A DNA stretch of 64,000 bases, from NCBI GenBank assembly GCA_025201765.1, contig MU623353.1, positions 186,001 to 250,000 of the forward strand, given 5' to 3'. Shown piece by piece: positions 12,753 through 24,419 of this stretch (the first letter of the stretch is position 1; every line of letters begins with the position of its first letter). The notes under the pieces are model-generated. The model did no database searches. It had not been told where the DNA came from and worked only from the letters and a program-made list of their open reading frames with translations. Both the position numbers and the translations under genes were made by a program. Source of the stretch: Daldinia sp. FL1419 (Eukaryota > Ascomycota > Sordariomycetes > Xylariales > Hypoxylaceae).

Positions 12753-13975
12753 TATTGCAAACTGAATATGGAATACCAGATCTCGTAGCGTGACGTATTA
12801 TTTCGGAGGCTTTTAAGGAAAAGCCAACTCTGTCGAGCGTATAGTTAATCGAACCATGTGCAGAAACGGTGTCTTAGTCCGAGGTGCCGTACAAAGAAAT
12901 TGAGTCGTCAAGAATAGGAGGATTGTTTGAATTGTTTCTTTTGCTCTCCGCCGGGAGTCCGTGTTGTAGGTTCACAAGATTACAGGCTCGGAGAATCTTA
13001 TCGTCCAAGAAACTTTTTGGATATTGGGGTTGGTGATGCAAATAGGTACGCACGAAAAGTGGTTGAAAAGGATTCGAAGCACACCCAATAATAAACGGCC
13101 GATATTGAACGAGGGTAACAAGGGTTGACACTACCCTGACTGATCATATGTAAAAAATCAGAACCACATTTAACTTAGGTAACTAACTGAATTTATGCCA
13201 AACGTTCCAGGTTAAGGTTGGCATATGTGTTCCGGCGACAGGCACCTGCCGAATCCCGCGTGCTCTAGTGCTTAAAATGTAAAGCGCAAAACGAAAGGTA
13301 TGTAATTACCTGTTTGCCTGTTAAAGGGTTAGTACCACCTACCAACATCCCTAAGGTGCCTGTGCCTACCTAGGTACAATAAATTAAGCATTAAATTAAG
13401 AAAACCGAGCACTTACAGAACCCCAAACCCATTGAGCTTTTAGCGGCTCTTTAATTAGGATAACTACCTACCTACCTAGGGTACAGTAGATACCTGTTGT
13501 TCAAGAAGATGCTTAAAGGAGCCCGCCATCAGCCCCACTTCATTTGCTTCTTATCCCACAGGTTTTTGGAGGGGCAATCTGCGCTTCAGATCTATTCAGT
13601 TATAATTATTTAGTTAGTACAGTAGCTATGCCTAACTCTAAATTATTGCGCATTACTCAAATCCTAGTTTGCTGTCCTAACAATATTTGAAACCATCGCT
13701 CTTTTTGATTTTATATTTTACCTGCCTTTTACACACAAGTCACTACTAAGTATAAAAAAAGGATCTACGATCTTTGGGAATAAAAACTCGTAATTTTATT
13801 CCTATTAGGCCCCTTTTTTCTGTGGTAATTCGCTTACTTTCCGCCTGGGCTTTTATGCAACCAACCAATGCTAGCAAATTAGATATATGCCCGAGCGTCT
13901 TGATACAGAAAACTCGTTTTACTGTTCTCACTTTTAGGTGACTGAGCGCGAATTCATAATTAACTCCCTTCAGTC
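12753..13975. other. Divergent intergenic region upstream of NAT3
   Basis: This promoter interval for the 378-aa gene and NAT3 carries ACCTACCTAGGTAC-type repeats near 13365 and 13470-13485 and an AT-rich stretch at 13590-13930. No coding signature was found. Confidence 0.55.
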
Positions 13976-14621
13976 ATGGCCACTTTTCGGCGTTTTCGTC
14001 CCGATGACTTGGACAAATTTTCCAAATGCAATCTTGATCCTTTGACCGAGACATACGATCTGAGTTTCTATCTCCAATACTTTGCTAAATGGCCCTCGCT
14101 GTTCCAAGTCGCCGAGGACCCTAGCGGCAATATTATCGGCTACAGTAGGTAAATGCCTCTTTTCCATTCCCATGTTCATAACGGCCCAGCCTAACGAGGT
14201 TATGCGCTATTTTACAGTTATGGGAAAGCTGGAAAGCTCTCCAGACTACTTCAAATATTCAGAGCACTATCTACCATGGCACGCACATATCACTGCCCTT
14301 ACGGTGGCCCCTGAGGCTCGCCGTCTTGGCATTGGAAAGATACTCACAGAAAATCTCGAAATTGCTGCAGAAGCTGGTGACGCTTGGTTTGTCGATCTGT
14401 TCGTAAGGAAGAGCAACACAAGAGCCATCAACTTTTACGAAAGTATGGGTTATAGTGTCTATCGTGTAGTCAAGGACTACTACGGTGATAACGTCAACGA
14501 CCCCACTGCGCATGGTGAAGACGCCTACGACATGCGTAAACCCATGTCCCGGGACAAGACGCTAAAACACATTCGCGAAGACGGGAGAAACCATGAAGTT
14601 CAGCCTGAGGATGTCTTTTAA
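13976..14621 (+). CDS. NAT3: NatB N-terminal acetyltransferase catalytic subunit (Naa20)
   Basis: This is the catalytic subunit of NatB, which co-translationally acetylates N-termini beginning Met-Asp, Met-Glu, Met-Asn or Met-Gln. Two exons, 13976-14144 and 14218-14621, give 190 aa, close to the usual Naa20 length. The donor is GTAGGT at 14145, not the overlapping GTAAAT; only that choice keeps the frame and yields GYIMGKLE. The GNAT fold is clear: an N-terminal MATFRRFRPDDLDKF with LTETYDL, then LTVAPEARRLGIGK, in which RRLGIG (91-96) is the acetyl-CoA pyrophosphate loop. Later come VRKSNTRAINFYESMGYSVYR and the NatB-typical AYDMRKPMSRD. The stop is only 24 bp from the stop of the convergent SDR gene. 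Confidence 0.95.
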
Positions 14622-14645
14622 TGGAGTTGATTTCGTGTGTACGAG

Positions 14646-15457
14646 CTACATAGCGCCGTCGACGGAATATACGCTCCCGCTTACGTACTTAGAGTCGGGG
14701 CCCAAGAGAAAGGCAATGACATGACCGCACTCCTCCGCCGTACCCTGTCTGCCGAGGGCCGCCGTGTCGTCAAAGGGTGCATCGGATGGTCGGTTGTGGA
14801 TTTTCCAGCTCTTCTCCATTAGCGGAGTAAAAATGGCTCCCGGAGCCACTGCGTTGACACGCACTTGCCGGGCTCCATTTTCTTTAGCAGCAGCTTTTGT
14901 CAAACCTATGACACCGTGCTTACTGGCATCGTACGCTCCGTGTTTGGCAAACCCTAGAATAGCGATCAGTTCTATCGTTACTTAAACACGGGACTTGATC
15001 ATTGATTACCTTGAAGCCCGTGGATAGAGGATACATTCACAATAGACCCGCCATCAACAATTTCCCGGAGTTCAGCTCTTAAACAATACATGGTCCCCGT
15101 GAGGTTAACTGCGATTATCTTATGCCATTCGTCGTCGTCGAGATCGGCAACCTCCCGTATGCCGTGATGCTTGCCGATAATACCCGCGACGTTGGCGGCG
15201 CCATCAAGTTTGCCGTATACCTGGATTATGCTGTCAATCCAAGAGTCAACCTGATCCCGCTTAGAGACGTCTACTTTGGTGATAGTAAAGGGTGCATTTT
15301 GGTCCGTAAAATATTCTTTCGCTTTGCTTATAGCCTCCGGGTCAACATCGGCTATGCAAACAACACCGCCGCGATTGGATAGTATCTGTGCAGTTGCAAA
15401 ACCGATCCCACTAGCACCTCCAGTAATCGCGAATACTTTACCGTCGAGAGTCGCCAT
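14646..15457 (-). CDS. Short-chain dehydrogenase/reductase
   Basis: This is a classical SDR using NAD(P)(H). Two exons, 15457-15010 and 14953-14646, give 251 aa. The splice (donor GTAATC, acceptor CTAG) completes the catalytic core. The cofactor loop TGGASGIG is at 12-19, an Asp after beta-2 (IADVD) suggests NAD preference, the NVAG motif is present, the catalytic Ser lies in NVSSIHG (143/144), and YDASK gives Tyr157 and Lys161. The C-terminus ends SGSVYSVDGAM, as usual in the family. The substrate cannot be read from sequence. The gene is tail-to-tail with NAT3, so the two 3' UTRs almost certainly overlap. Confidence 0.92.
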
Positions 15458-15627
15458 ATTTACTTTTTATTAGGATTTGCTATGTAGCGGGTAGTAATAA
15501 TAACACCAAGACAGTATTGGCGGGGTAGTAATTCTATAGATACTTGGTTATAGTTAAGTTTAACAAAGCTCAATGCACGGCTTTGCGGGCTAGTGAATAC
15601 CGAGATGTAAAAGTTTGTAAGAGGACC
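15458..15627. promoter_or_regulatory. Upstream region of the SDR gene
   Basis: This short AT-rich interval lies between the SDR start codon and the inserted MITE. It probably holds the SDR core promoter. No specific element was identified. Confidence 0.35.
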
Positions 15628-15630
15628 TTA

Positions 15631-16231
15631 GGGGATGTTTTGTTGCATAAGCGGTGCTTTGCTTATGGCTCGTGCCAACCTTGACACATAAGCTGCTGAA
15701 ATATGGCTCGATTGTGGGGCCCGCATCCACTTTATTTTTGACGAATCAGAGCTTACCTCAATTCTTATAAGCCACGGAACGTTTGGAGCCCGTGGCTTAT
15801 TGGTTTATGCTTATTGAAGCTATTCTGAAGCTATTCGCAACCTCGCTGCCGCTACCCGCTGTAATTACATATTTAGCATATTTAATAACCATTAAATGCG
15901 CTATAATTATAGCACATACATACACTATAATAAAAATTTTAGGTGCTATTAAATGTGCTGTAATTCAACCACTAAATATGCTGTAATACAGGGCATCAAA
16001 GCTCTAAAATCAAAATAAGCAAGTTGAAAAGCACCTTTTGAGGTGCTTTTCGCTTTTGGAAAAATTTAAGCGGATTGATTAATGTTTATTGGATGCATGA
16101 AAAAGTATTGTGGAACTGCAAATAAGCCAAATTTTGGTGGGGATAAGTTAAGCAGTACCCCAAGAACACACAGCTGATGCTTATGCTTACCCCCCATAAG
16201 TTTTTCCATGCTTATGCAACAAAACATCCCC
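15631..16231. mobile_element. Harbinger/Tourist-like MITE, 601 bp
   Basis: Perfect 22-bp terminal inverted repeats bound this element: GGGGATGTTTTGTTGCATAA followed by GC at 15631-15652, and its exact reverse complement at 16210-16231. Both ends are flanked by TTA (15628-15630 and 16232-16234). A 3-bp TWA target duplication with G-rich termini is typical of PIF/Harbinger elements. There is no transposase, so it is non-autonomous. Inside are two perfect 11-bp-stem hairpins (15767-15800 around ATAAGCCACGG, and 16026-16051 around GAAAAGCACCT) and several subterminal copies of GCTTATG/CATAAGC. The identical terminal repeats suggest recent insertion. It sits between the SDR gene and the glutaminase gene, where it could affect either promoter. 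Confidence 0.85.
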
Positions 16232-16234
16232 TTA

Positions 16235-17515
16235 CGGACAACTCCATTTTTCGGTCTAACAACATGAGAACTCGGGTAGGTTCTGAATACAGACTGTACG
16301 GATGGAGACGGGGTTGAGTTTTCGGCGTTAGCAGTCTGATTATTCTACCCCTCTATTATGCAAAATCTCTATAATATTATTACCTCCTGGGTAAACAAGT
16401 TTTAAATAAGCTCTTGTCACTTGGTGTTGGGGTCAGCTTTCTTTAAAGGATAGTTACATTTTACTCATGATGATTAATACGTCGAGATATCGTTTACCTC
16501 ACTTGTCCCTCTCATACATATAGAATGTTTTGATATATATTTCACTTGGAATTCCTTACATGGCGTATTAGGGTAGTTATAGGAGTATCCCGATACTTCG
16601 TTAACCTAAACCCATAGATATTACATATTTTAAAGTTGTCTACATAGTAGTACTAAAATACCTAAGGTTAGGTACCTCCTACTCTTGTAGGATAAGGCGG
16701 GATTGAATAGCATCATTGTGGGGTAACGTTTTAATTTAGGAGGGGTTACAGTACAGGAGGTTCCGTCTCGTCCGCTTTCTACATAATTCAGCTCCTCCAG
16801 CCTCGGCACTTTGGGACTCTATAGCTACCTAGGTAAAAGGGGACTTGCAGCTTAGGTAGCTGTTCATTTGATAGGGCACATGAGGCAAAATACGTTAGGT
16901 AGGTGCGTCGTAAGGCATACTGGGGGAGGAAGTTGTTGTCGCATAACCCCTGACGACTTCCACTGTAACGGAATACCTTACCTACTACTTACTAACCAGC
17001 TAACATAAGGGTACAATACGTAGGTTAGTACCTTCCCAACCCCCGGAAGTATGAGTTTTGTGGAGATATGTCGTCACTCCTATTTGTTAATGGCTTATTC
17101 GGGCTTCCTTTTCGTTCATCCTTCCAGCCTTCCAGGCCCTCGTCCCCTTTCGAAACCTGGGGGAGGTGGATCCTATTTGCTCCTCTGTAAGGTACTTATT
17201 GTGTTCAGCTTGCCCGCATCCATCTAGGCTAGAACTCTCCTCTCTCCTCCAACTTCCGTATGGAGGCTTGGTGTTCTTCTAGATCTACATTCTCTTGAAT
17301 TCGCACAACCTCACCTACCCTTGCGATTGATCGATTTCGCGCCGAGTTATAGATATCTCAGATAGCATTGTTTTCGTCTTCCAGGTGTTCGACGAGGTTA
17401 CACATACATACATTAGCTTCATGTTTAATTAACAAACGCATTGTTATTCCTCAATTCCTCCGAGTTCCTTATCCTTTAACCTAGAAATAAACAACTGTCC
17501 GCTTGATTCGCCGTC
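16235..17515. other. Upstream region of the glutaminase-family gene
   Basis: This interval is AT-rich with ACCTAGGT-type motifs (about 16660-16870), followed by a pyrimidine-rich leader (about 17100-17480) just before the start codon. No coding signature was seen. Confidence 0.5.
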
Positions 17516-20125
17516 ATGAGGTTGAGCCTCTGGCCGGCGCTCACCGCGCTGTGTCTAGTCCTCGTCAATGCTTCGTCCCTGACGCCACCTGTATTACCGT
17601 TGATCGTACGGAATCCGTACCTGAGTATTTGGCTCGCCCGTGCCCGAGATGCTCCCTGGGAACACTGGCCGATATTCTGGACCGGTAGCACTGTTGGCTT
17701 TGCTGTTATAGCTTCGGTGCCCGAAACCAAGACAGTATATCCCTTGCTAGGTCGTTCACAGGATTTTCTAAGGAAATCTCCTAGGTTAGTGAATAACTTC
17801 TAAATCATCATTGGATTATCCTTAGACTAATTGTCATTAGCTATGACGTCTCCTTCCCCATATACGACGGCGCCACATTCGATGCCTCAACCACGAACCT
17901 TACCTATTCTATCCCGGGTTCCGATGTGAAAATAACCCTCTCGTTCTTGTCTCCTATCACGCCTACATCGACTTTTCGACAGTCTTTGCCGGCATCGTAC
18001 CTTACTTGCATTGTAGAAGGCACGAGCGACGTGAGCTTCTATGTAGACGTGAATGGGGAATGGGCCAGCGGCAATCGGGACAACAAGATCGAATGGAGTC
18101 TTGACCGGACCGAAAAGAGTGAAAGTGTAAAAGCCCCTATAAAGACATGGAGTATTACACGACGCCACGAACAGCTCTTGACCGAATTTTTCGATCATGC
18201 CGAATGGGGAACCATCCATATTTCTGCGCCGGCCGATGTTGAACATCAGTCTGGCGAATCCAACTACATACGACGTCACTTTGCCCAGCACGGGTCATTG
18301 AAAAATGAGGTTGATGATTCTTATCGTGGAATCTTCGAAGAGGAACCTGTCTTCGCTTTCTCCAAGACTTTCAAGCTTAAGGGAAAGTCAAATGAGTCAT
18401 CTGGTATTGCTCAGGACAGTGTTATCTTTACCTTCGCACTCACCCAGAATCCTGTGGTCCAATTCGCTTCGGCTAGGGGCCTGACTTTTATGCGTCCTCT
18501 GTGGGATTCTTATTTTTCGGGTACTCATGAAATGCTACAGTTCCATTATGACGACTATGAAACCGCGGTTTATCTCGCTAGCAACTATTCTGAGCAACTC
18601 GCTAAAGACGCATATGTTTCGGGTTCACAGGATTACCAAGACATTGCCGCGTTGTCGGCTCGCCAAGTACTAGGGGCAACACAGTTTTCCGGTACACCGG
18701 ATAATCCTATTATATTCCTTAAGGAAATCTCGTCGAATGGAAACTTCCAGACCGTCGATGTTATATTCCCAGCGTTCCCTTTTTTCCTATACACGAACCC
18801 GCGATGGTTGGCATATCTATTGGAACCTCTCCTGGAGCACCAGTTAAGCGGCCAGTATCCCAACGATTATAGTATGCATGATCTCGGTTTCCATTTCCCC
18901 AACGCGACTGGACACGGCGACGGCAATGACGAGTATATGCCCGTTGAAGAATGTGGTGATATGTTAATTATGGGCCTTGCGCTTGTCAACGCCCTCCGAG
19001 ATGACCATTCGCAGTCCCAGTTCGTCCGAACCGTGCCAGAAGAAGCCCTAACACTAAGCCCGGATTCCGTGAAGATATCTTCTCTAGCTAACAAATATGG
19101 AATGGATCGTACGTGGGAGGAAGTAGGCACGACAGGTGAAAAGGTGGCTGCAAGATGGGTACGACGTTCGTACAAGCTATGGAAGCAATGGACTGGTTAT
19201 CTTGTTCGAGAGTCGCTCATCCCCGCAAATCAGTTATGCACCGACGATTTCGCTGGTTGGTTGGCCAATCAGACCAACCTAGCACTCAAGGGTATCATTG
19301 GCATTAAGGCCATGAGTGAGATTGCGAACGTCGTCGGCGAGACAGCAGACTCCAAGTGGTATAGCAACGTCGCCGATGAGTATATCGACAAATGGCAGGA
19401 CTTTGGACTCTCTAGAGATAAAACACATGCGAAGCTAGCATACACCTGGTACGGGTCGTGGACGACCATTTACAACCTTTTTGCCGACGCTTTGCTCTGC
19501 TTCCATCTGCCTGCAGATGCATCTTCTTCGGGAACAAGTGGCAGTAGGTTCTGGGGCTCAGAGCAACGGCCTATAGGGGATGAAGCTACTATCAAACCTA
19601 AAACAACATTTATTCCCGATAAGATTTACCAGATGCAGAGTGACTGGTATCATGCTGTGCTCCAGAGGTACGGATTGCCGTTAGATAGCCGCCATCTGTA
19701 TACAAAGAGTGATTGGGAATTCTTTGCGGCGGCTGTGACAAGCGAGAAGGTGCGCACAGAGATCCTACAGCACGTTGCAACATGGGTCAACGAAACTGCA
19801 ACGGGTACGTATAAGTTCTCTTTGTTTTCTCCCTTGCCTCCCTATAATTGACTATTCACAACTAATCTATGTTATTTTTCATATAGATCGGCCTCTAACA
19901 GACCTTTACGAAACGGAGGGCGATGGTGGATTTCCTGGACCTAACTTTATGGCTCGCCCGGTAGTAGGTGGGCACTTTGCGTTCCTCGCATTGGAGAGAG
20001 CTTGTGGTGGCAGAGCGTCGGAAGGTCTAAAGTTCTTGGATCAAATGGCGCCTACGGATATCAATGTAGAAGAAGCCTTGAGGGCGGAAATTGCTATAAA
20101 TGAACCTAGCATGGACGAGTTGTAG
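17516..20125 (+). CDS. Secreted glutaminase A-family protein
   Basis: This protein belongs to the fungal GtaA family (DUF5127/DUF4965/DUF1793 organisation), whose characterised members are extracellular glutaminases releasing glutamate from glutamine. Three exons, 17516-17784, 17841-19804 and 19887-20125, give 823 aa. Residues 1-20 form a signal peptide (hydrophobic LWPALTALCLVLV), followed by the family start around LPLIVRNPYLSIWL. Further marks are the SFLSPITP...RQSLPASYL segment, the DYSMHDLGFHFPNATGHGDG block, and the terminal PGPNFMARPVVGGHFAFLAL motif, which is completed only after the last splice. It is a secreted enzyme by inference; activity on glutamine specifically is not proven by sequence. 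Confidence 0.9.
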
Positions 20126-21557
20126 TAGGTTTTTAGGAGAAGGAAACTATTTACTTCCTATTTACTTCCTTCTGGCTACCTAAAACGTGTATGTTGGGTT
20201 AGAGATTGATAAAATTGCACGAAGACAGACTATCTTTTAGGTACTCGAGGAATATCTACTATCTCCGGAGGTCTCAGAACTCCGGAATTGTTAGCTTGTA
20301 CTACAACTAGGTACCCAAAAAGAAGGAATAAAGGAAGATGCAATTCCAGATATGCAAGTGCTTTTCGTCTACGCATTATAATTGCAGTTCCGCATTTGCC
20401 CGTATTAACGGGAATATTGAATTGGAAAAGATGATTGGAGGTAAATTGAAGAATTCATTGGATAGGTTACTTCTATGTAGGTGACGCTGCCGCATTTAAG
20501 TTTGATGATCGGATTTATGCGGATTAGTAACATGTTGGTCTGGAAATCACAGGCAACTGCGCCCCCCGCGTGCCTTGCCTGCAGATGTGTCTGATAAAAT
20601 GTACCGGAGTACCTTCATACGTACCTGCCGCTACCTAGGTACCTACCTACTTGTACGGCCAAGAGTGGTACAATGTATCTCTGGAGGTTAGGTCGTGCTT
20701 ACCTTATGTACCTAGATTTTAGCATCCACATCCATGGTATGTGGAGACTCGACGATGCTTGAGGAAGCCTAGGCAGGTACTAACGGGTACTAATAATATA
20801 GTACATGCCTAGGACCTACCGTAGGTACGGTACATCTGCAGCTGAACAATTTTGCCTCCCCAGTTTTTCCGCCCCTTCGACACTTCCTGTTCCTCTCTTT
20901 CATCCATTCCATCTTTTCTCCTTTCGCAATAGGCCTTTCTTTTTTCGACCAGCTTTGCCCGAAGACCTCTCAACTTTTTTTTTTCTTTCTCGGTTCGCAG
21001 TTTGCATCATCTCAAGAGAAGATAAAGGGTTGTTTGCATTTGCGCTTGACTCATAGGGTTTTCCTACATTAATCTTGTATCAAGCATCACGCGCACCCTT
21101 CACTTGAAGAACGAATCCACAGTCTGCATCAGCACAGAACAGGTTGCAACTGTACAGCTGCTGAAGCTGCTGATTTTTCTGATTACGACTGACGTCTACG
21201 GCCATTGAAGTAACGAAGTAAGTCGGACTATTTTACTTTAAATATTTGCATTTTGTTCTTTTCTTTTTTAAACCATCAGCCCGCACGACACATAAAAACC
21301 TCTCATTACACCACAATTCATTTCCATCTTCTCCATCTTCCATTTTTCAATCTTGAATCCATTTCCACTATACTCTTCCCATTTCATCACCTTGACAATT
21401 GTTTTTGTTTCTTTCGGTCTTGGCGCGACCATTCATTTCCCATAACTGGATTTCCGCACGGAACGCGTCCTCGTACCCACAGCCTATTGGTTTATTATCG
21501 CGTTGACACGCCCTTGCTTACCACATTCTCAGTCACTTTCTACTAGGAGCCTTCACG
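20126..21557. other. Intergenic region and long pyrimidine-rich leader of the Tra2-like gene
   Basis: The first part holds an ACCTAGGTACC cluster near 20632-20652. From about 20850 to 21557 the plus strand is strongly C/T-rich, typical of promoters and 5' leaders of highly expressed fungal genes. Open frames here reflect that composition bias. Confidence 0.5.
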
Positions 21558-22798
21558 ATGGCCACTACAGCAATGGATTACGAGACCGCTAATGGCGATC
21601 GTTTCGATGGTAAGTCTTCATCTTCTACCCTATTGCCTCTAATGGTAAAAGATATATTGTACTGATTATATAACTACACCATAGATGACGGTCCCCGCTA
21701 CGAGCGTGATCAGCGAAGCGCGTCTCCCCGAGCTTCCCGTGACGACGGAGTTGAGACGTCGCGTCGTCGCTCTGCTTCTCCTGCCGCCAACCAAGACCGG
21801 TAAGTTTACATCCATATAGGCAGGGAGGGTTACCGTGTGCCCATGTCAATACATTTCTAACTTGTCGAACTGTAGTGCTCCCAAAGAGGAAAATGGCAAC
21901 AGGGACGAGGATGGTTCTGTTAACCCTGGATCTAACCTCTTCGTGACTGGAATCCATCCCAGATTGACGGAAGCTGAGGTCACTCGCCTTTTCGAGAAAT
22001 ATGGCGAGGTAGAGAAATGCCAGATCATGAAGGACCCTCACACTAAGGAGTCTCGCGGCTTTGGCTTTGTGAAGATGGTTACATCTGAGCAGGCTGATGC
22101 GGCTAAAGATGGACTGCAGGGAGAGGAAATTGAGGGTCGAACTCTCAGCATTGAGAAGGCCCGCCGTGCTCGCCCTCGTACTCCCACCCCGGGCAAGTAC
22201 TTCGGTCCTCCAAAGCGAGGTTAGTAAACATATTTAAACCCCGAATGTATTCTCTTGCTAATTTTTCATTATAGAGGGTCGTCCTCGTTTTGATGACCGC
22301 CGCCGTGGAGGTGGCTATGGTGGCTACGGTGGTCGCGATGACCCATACCGCTACCGTGGTTATGACCGACCTCGTTACGAAGATCGTGGTGACCGTGGCT
22401 ACCGTGAGGACCGCGGATATGATCGCAGCTACCGCGATTCTCGAGGTGGTGGTTATGGCGGTGGCCGGGAGGATCGCGGATACGACCGCGGTTATGATCG
22501 CAACTATGGTAGGGAGGATCGACGTGAACGTGGTACTGGTGCTAGCGGTAGCGGCGGTGGCGGCGGCGGCGGCGAGGAGGGTTATAGCCGAATTGATCGC
22601 TATGCTGGTGGTCGTGAGGAGCGAGATCGCTACGGACCCCGAGGAGGAGATGACCGACGTGGCCCTGGTTACGAGCGTGAGCGTTTTGACCGTACTGATC
22701 GTGATGGTGGTGCACGTGCCCGTGATCCCGCCTCATCTGGTTACGGCGAAGCTGCAGCTCGACCCGACGCCCGCGAAGCTTACGGAGGTGCGCCTTGA
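21558..22798 (+). CDS. Tra2-like RRM/RGG splicing factor
   Basis: Four exons, 21558-21609, 21685-21799, 21876-22219 and 22275-22798, give 344 aa. The N-terminus contains short RS stretches (TSRRRSASPAA). A single RRM (about 76-150) has RNP2 LFVTGI (77-82) and RNP1 RGFGFVKM (116-123). It is followed by a Tra2-like linker (RRARPRTPTPGKYFGPPKR), then a long Gly/Arg/Tyr/Asp-rich tail with many RGY, DRGY and GGY units and one run of glycines. This layout (RS, RRM, Arg/Gly-rich) matches transformer-2/SR-like factors that promote exon inclusion in the nucleus. Arg methylation and phosphorylation are likely from composition. No paralogous second RRM is seen. Confidence 0.92.
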
Positions 22799-24419
22799 TC
22801 ACCGAAAGAACGACAGTCCGATATGTTCAACCTGCCGCTGCTAATGCGTCATCCAGGAAACGGTCGCTATATGCGTTAAGGGTATCTTCTCTGCACTCGC
22901 GTCTCCACAACGGTTCGATGCTCGATAGTAGTATCGGGCGTCTCCTTCATCTTGTGACATTTCTCTTCGGGCTTGCGAGTACGGCGGATACCATAAAAGA
23001 TGTGACATATGGAGTTTAATACGGCAGGTAAAGGGAAGGAAAAGGCATCGACCACTATGTTTTTTTCTCTTTTCTCTTTCTTTTTCTATTTCCTAATATC
23101 TCTGATCCTTACCTAGACAGGGTTCGACAGATACGAGTATGTGAGGGTATTGTCGTCTTGATTCCGCCTGTTTGTGGGCGAATTTCTTCGGCAAGTTAAT
23201 ATAGGAGTCAGCCTGGCAACGACGATTTAGGATGGTAGCACAGGCAACTTTCCCCCTCTCCTTTCACTCAGTCACCCGTCCCCTTGGATCACGAAAAAAA
23301 TACGTCTGCGGCGTGGACATGACAGCAAATCTTTTCACCTTTTCAGCCTGCTACTTGTACTATTATTTTCACTTCCGAGGTTTTATCTCTTCGAGCTTGA
23401 CGAGCATGACGACTGAGCAACATCCATCAGCATTTTGCCGGGCGGATATTCGAGACAGCTCTGCAATGGTGGTCCTGCAGAATGCAACACATAATTGATC
23501 GCAAATTCCCAGAAAGGTGCACCCTTAAGTCGAATCGACTAATGTTCCGTAAATACCATGAATTTGGCCATTCAATATTTAAGTCGCTGCATTCAGCAAT
23601 ACAAATGTTAACGCCACGCGACACGATTTTAAATGTTCCTAATAGGCTCCCGGCAATTGTAAATGGGAGCCGCCTTTTCGCTTCAACACACTCTTGCATC
23701 GCCTTAGCCAATAATCCATAGTCGCCTCCCACAGCAAACTTTTTTTGATTAAGTCGTTTGTTTTTCGACTTTATGATGTTGCTCTCACGCTAACAAATAC
23801 TTGCAAGGTAAATCCCCCCAGCTTCGGGACTGTCTGCTGACGAATGTTGTGTTTTGCAGTGTATTTTCCGTGACCCCATCTATTGGAATGCGTGGCATGC
23901 CTGGATGATGTTCCCTCCACACTCTAGCCAAGCCCACCTACATACCGCGATCTTTTTCGTAAGCCGTGTAACCCATTCGGCGCCTAGCTAATCTGCCTGG
24001 TTTATACGTGTAATGATGCGACTTAATTGTCTATACTTAAAGTAGAGTACATAGGACACCTAGGTAGCTACATTTAAACCAAGCTTTGGCCATTTATCTG
24101 ATTTTGGCGTCGTCGCTTTGCAGTCTTATAAGGAATGAATGATTTCCACGTGTGTTGTATTAGTCTCAAAGCGGGTTGATCACTGAAACCAGCAACAATG
24201 GTACTTTGCATTCCGTACCTCGCTTTGTTCGAACCTTGGGTAACACCTGAGAGCTTCACCTTTGACGAGGCACGTATCTGAGAACAGTCTTTTGTGTGAA
24301 CATTTCAAGGAGAAAAATTCGGCTAGGCTTGACGGAAACGTCTAGAGCCAGCCATGATGGCAGCCGGCCGAAAAGGGAAAAATCAAGAACACAAAGCTGT
24401 CTATAGACTTTAGTTGATA
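22799..24419. other. Intergenic region, nothing recognised
   Basis: This stretch contains the Tra2-like 3' UTR, a T-rich tract at 23058-23095 and an ACCTAGGTAGCTAC motif near 24058. An open frame on the minus strand at 23427-23732 lacks any family signature or splice partner, so it is not annotated. Confidence 0.5.

Noticed and set aside
15783..15986. Open frame of 67 codons inside the MITE
   Set aside because: It is low-complexity AT-rich repeat sequence with no similarity to a transposase that I can see.
23427..23732. Minus-strand open frame of 101 codons downstream of the Tra2-like gene
   Set aside because: No recognisable domain, no splice partner, and it lies in a probable 3' UTR/intergenic stretch.
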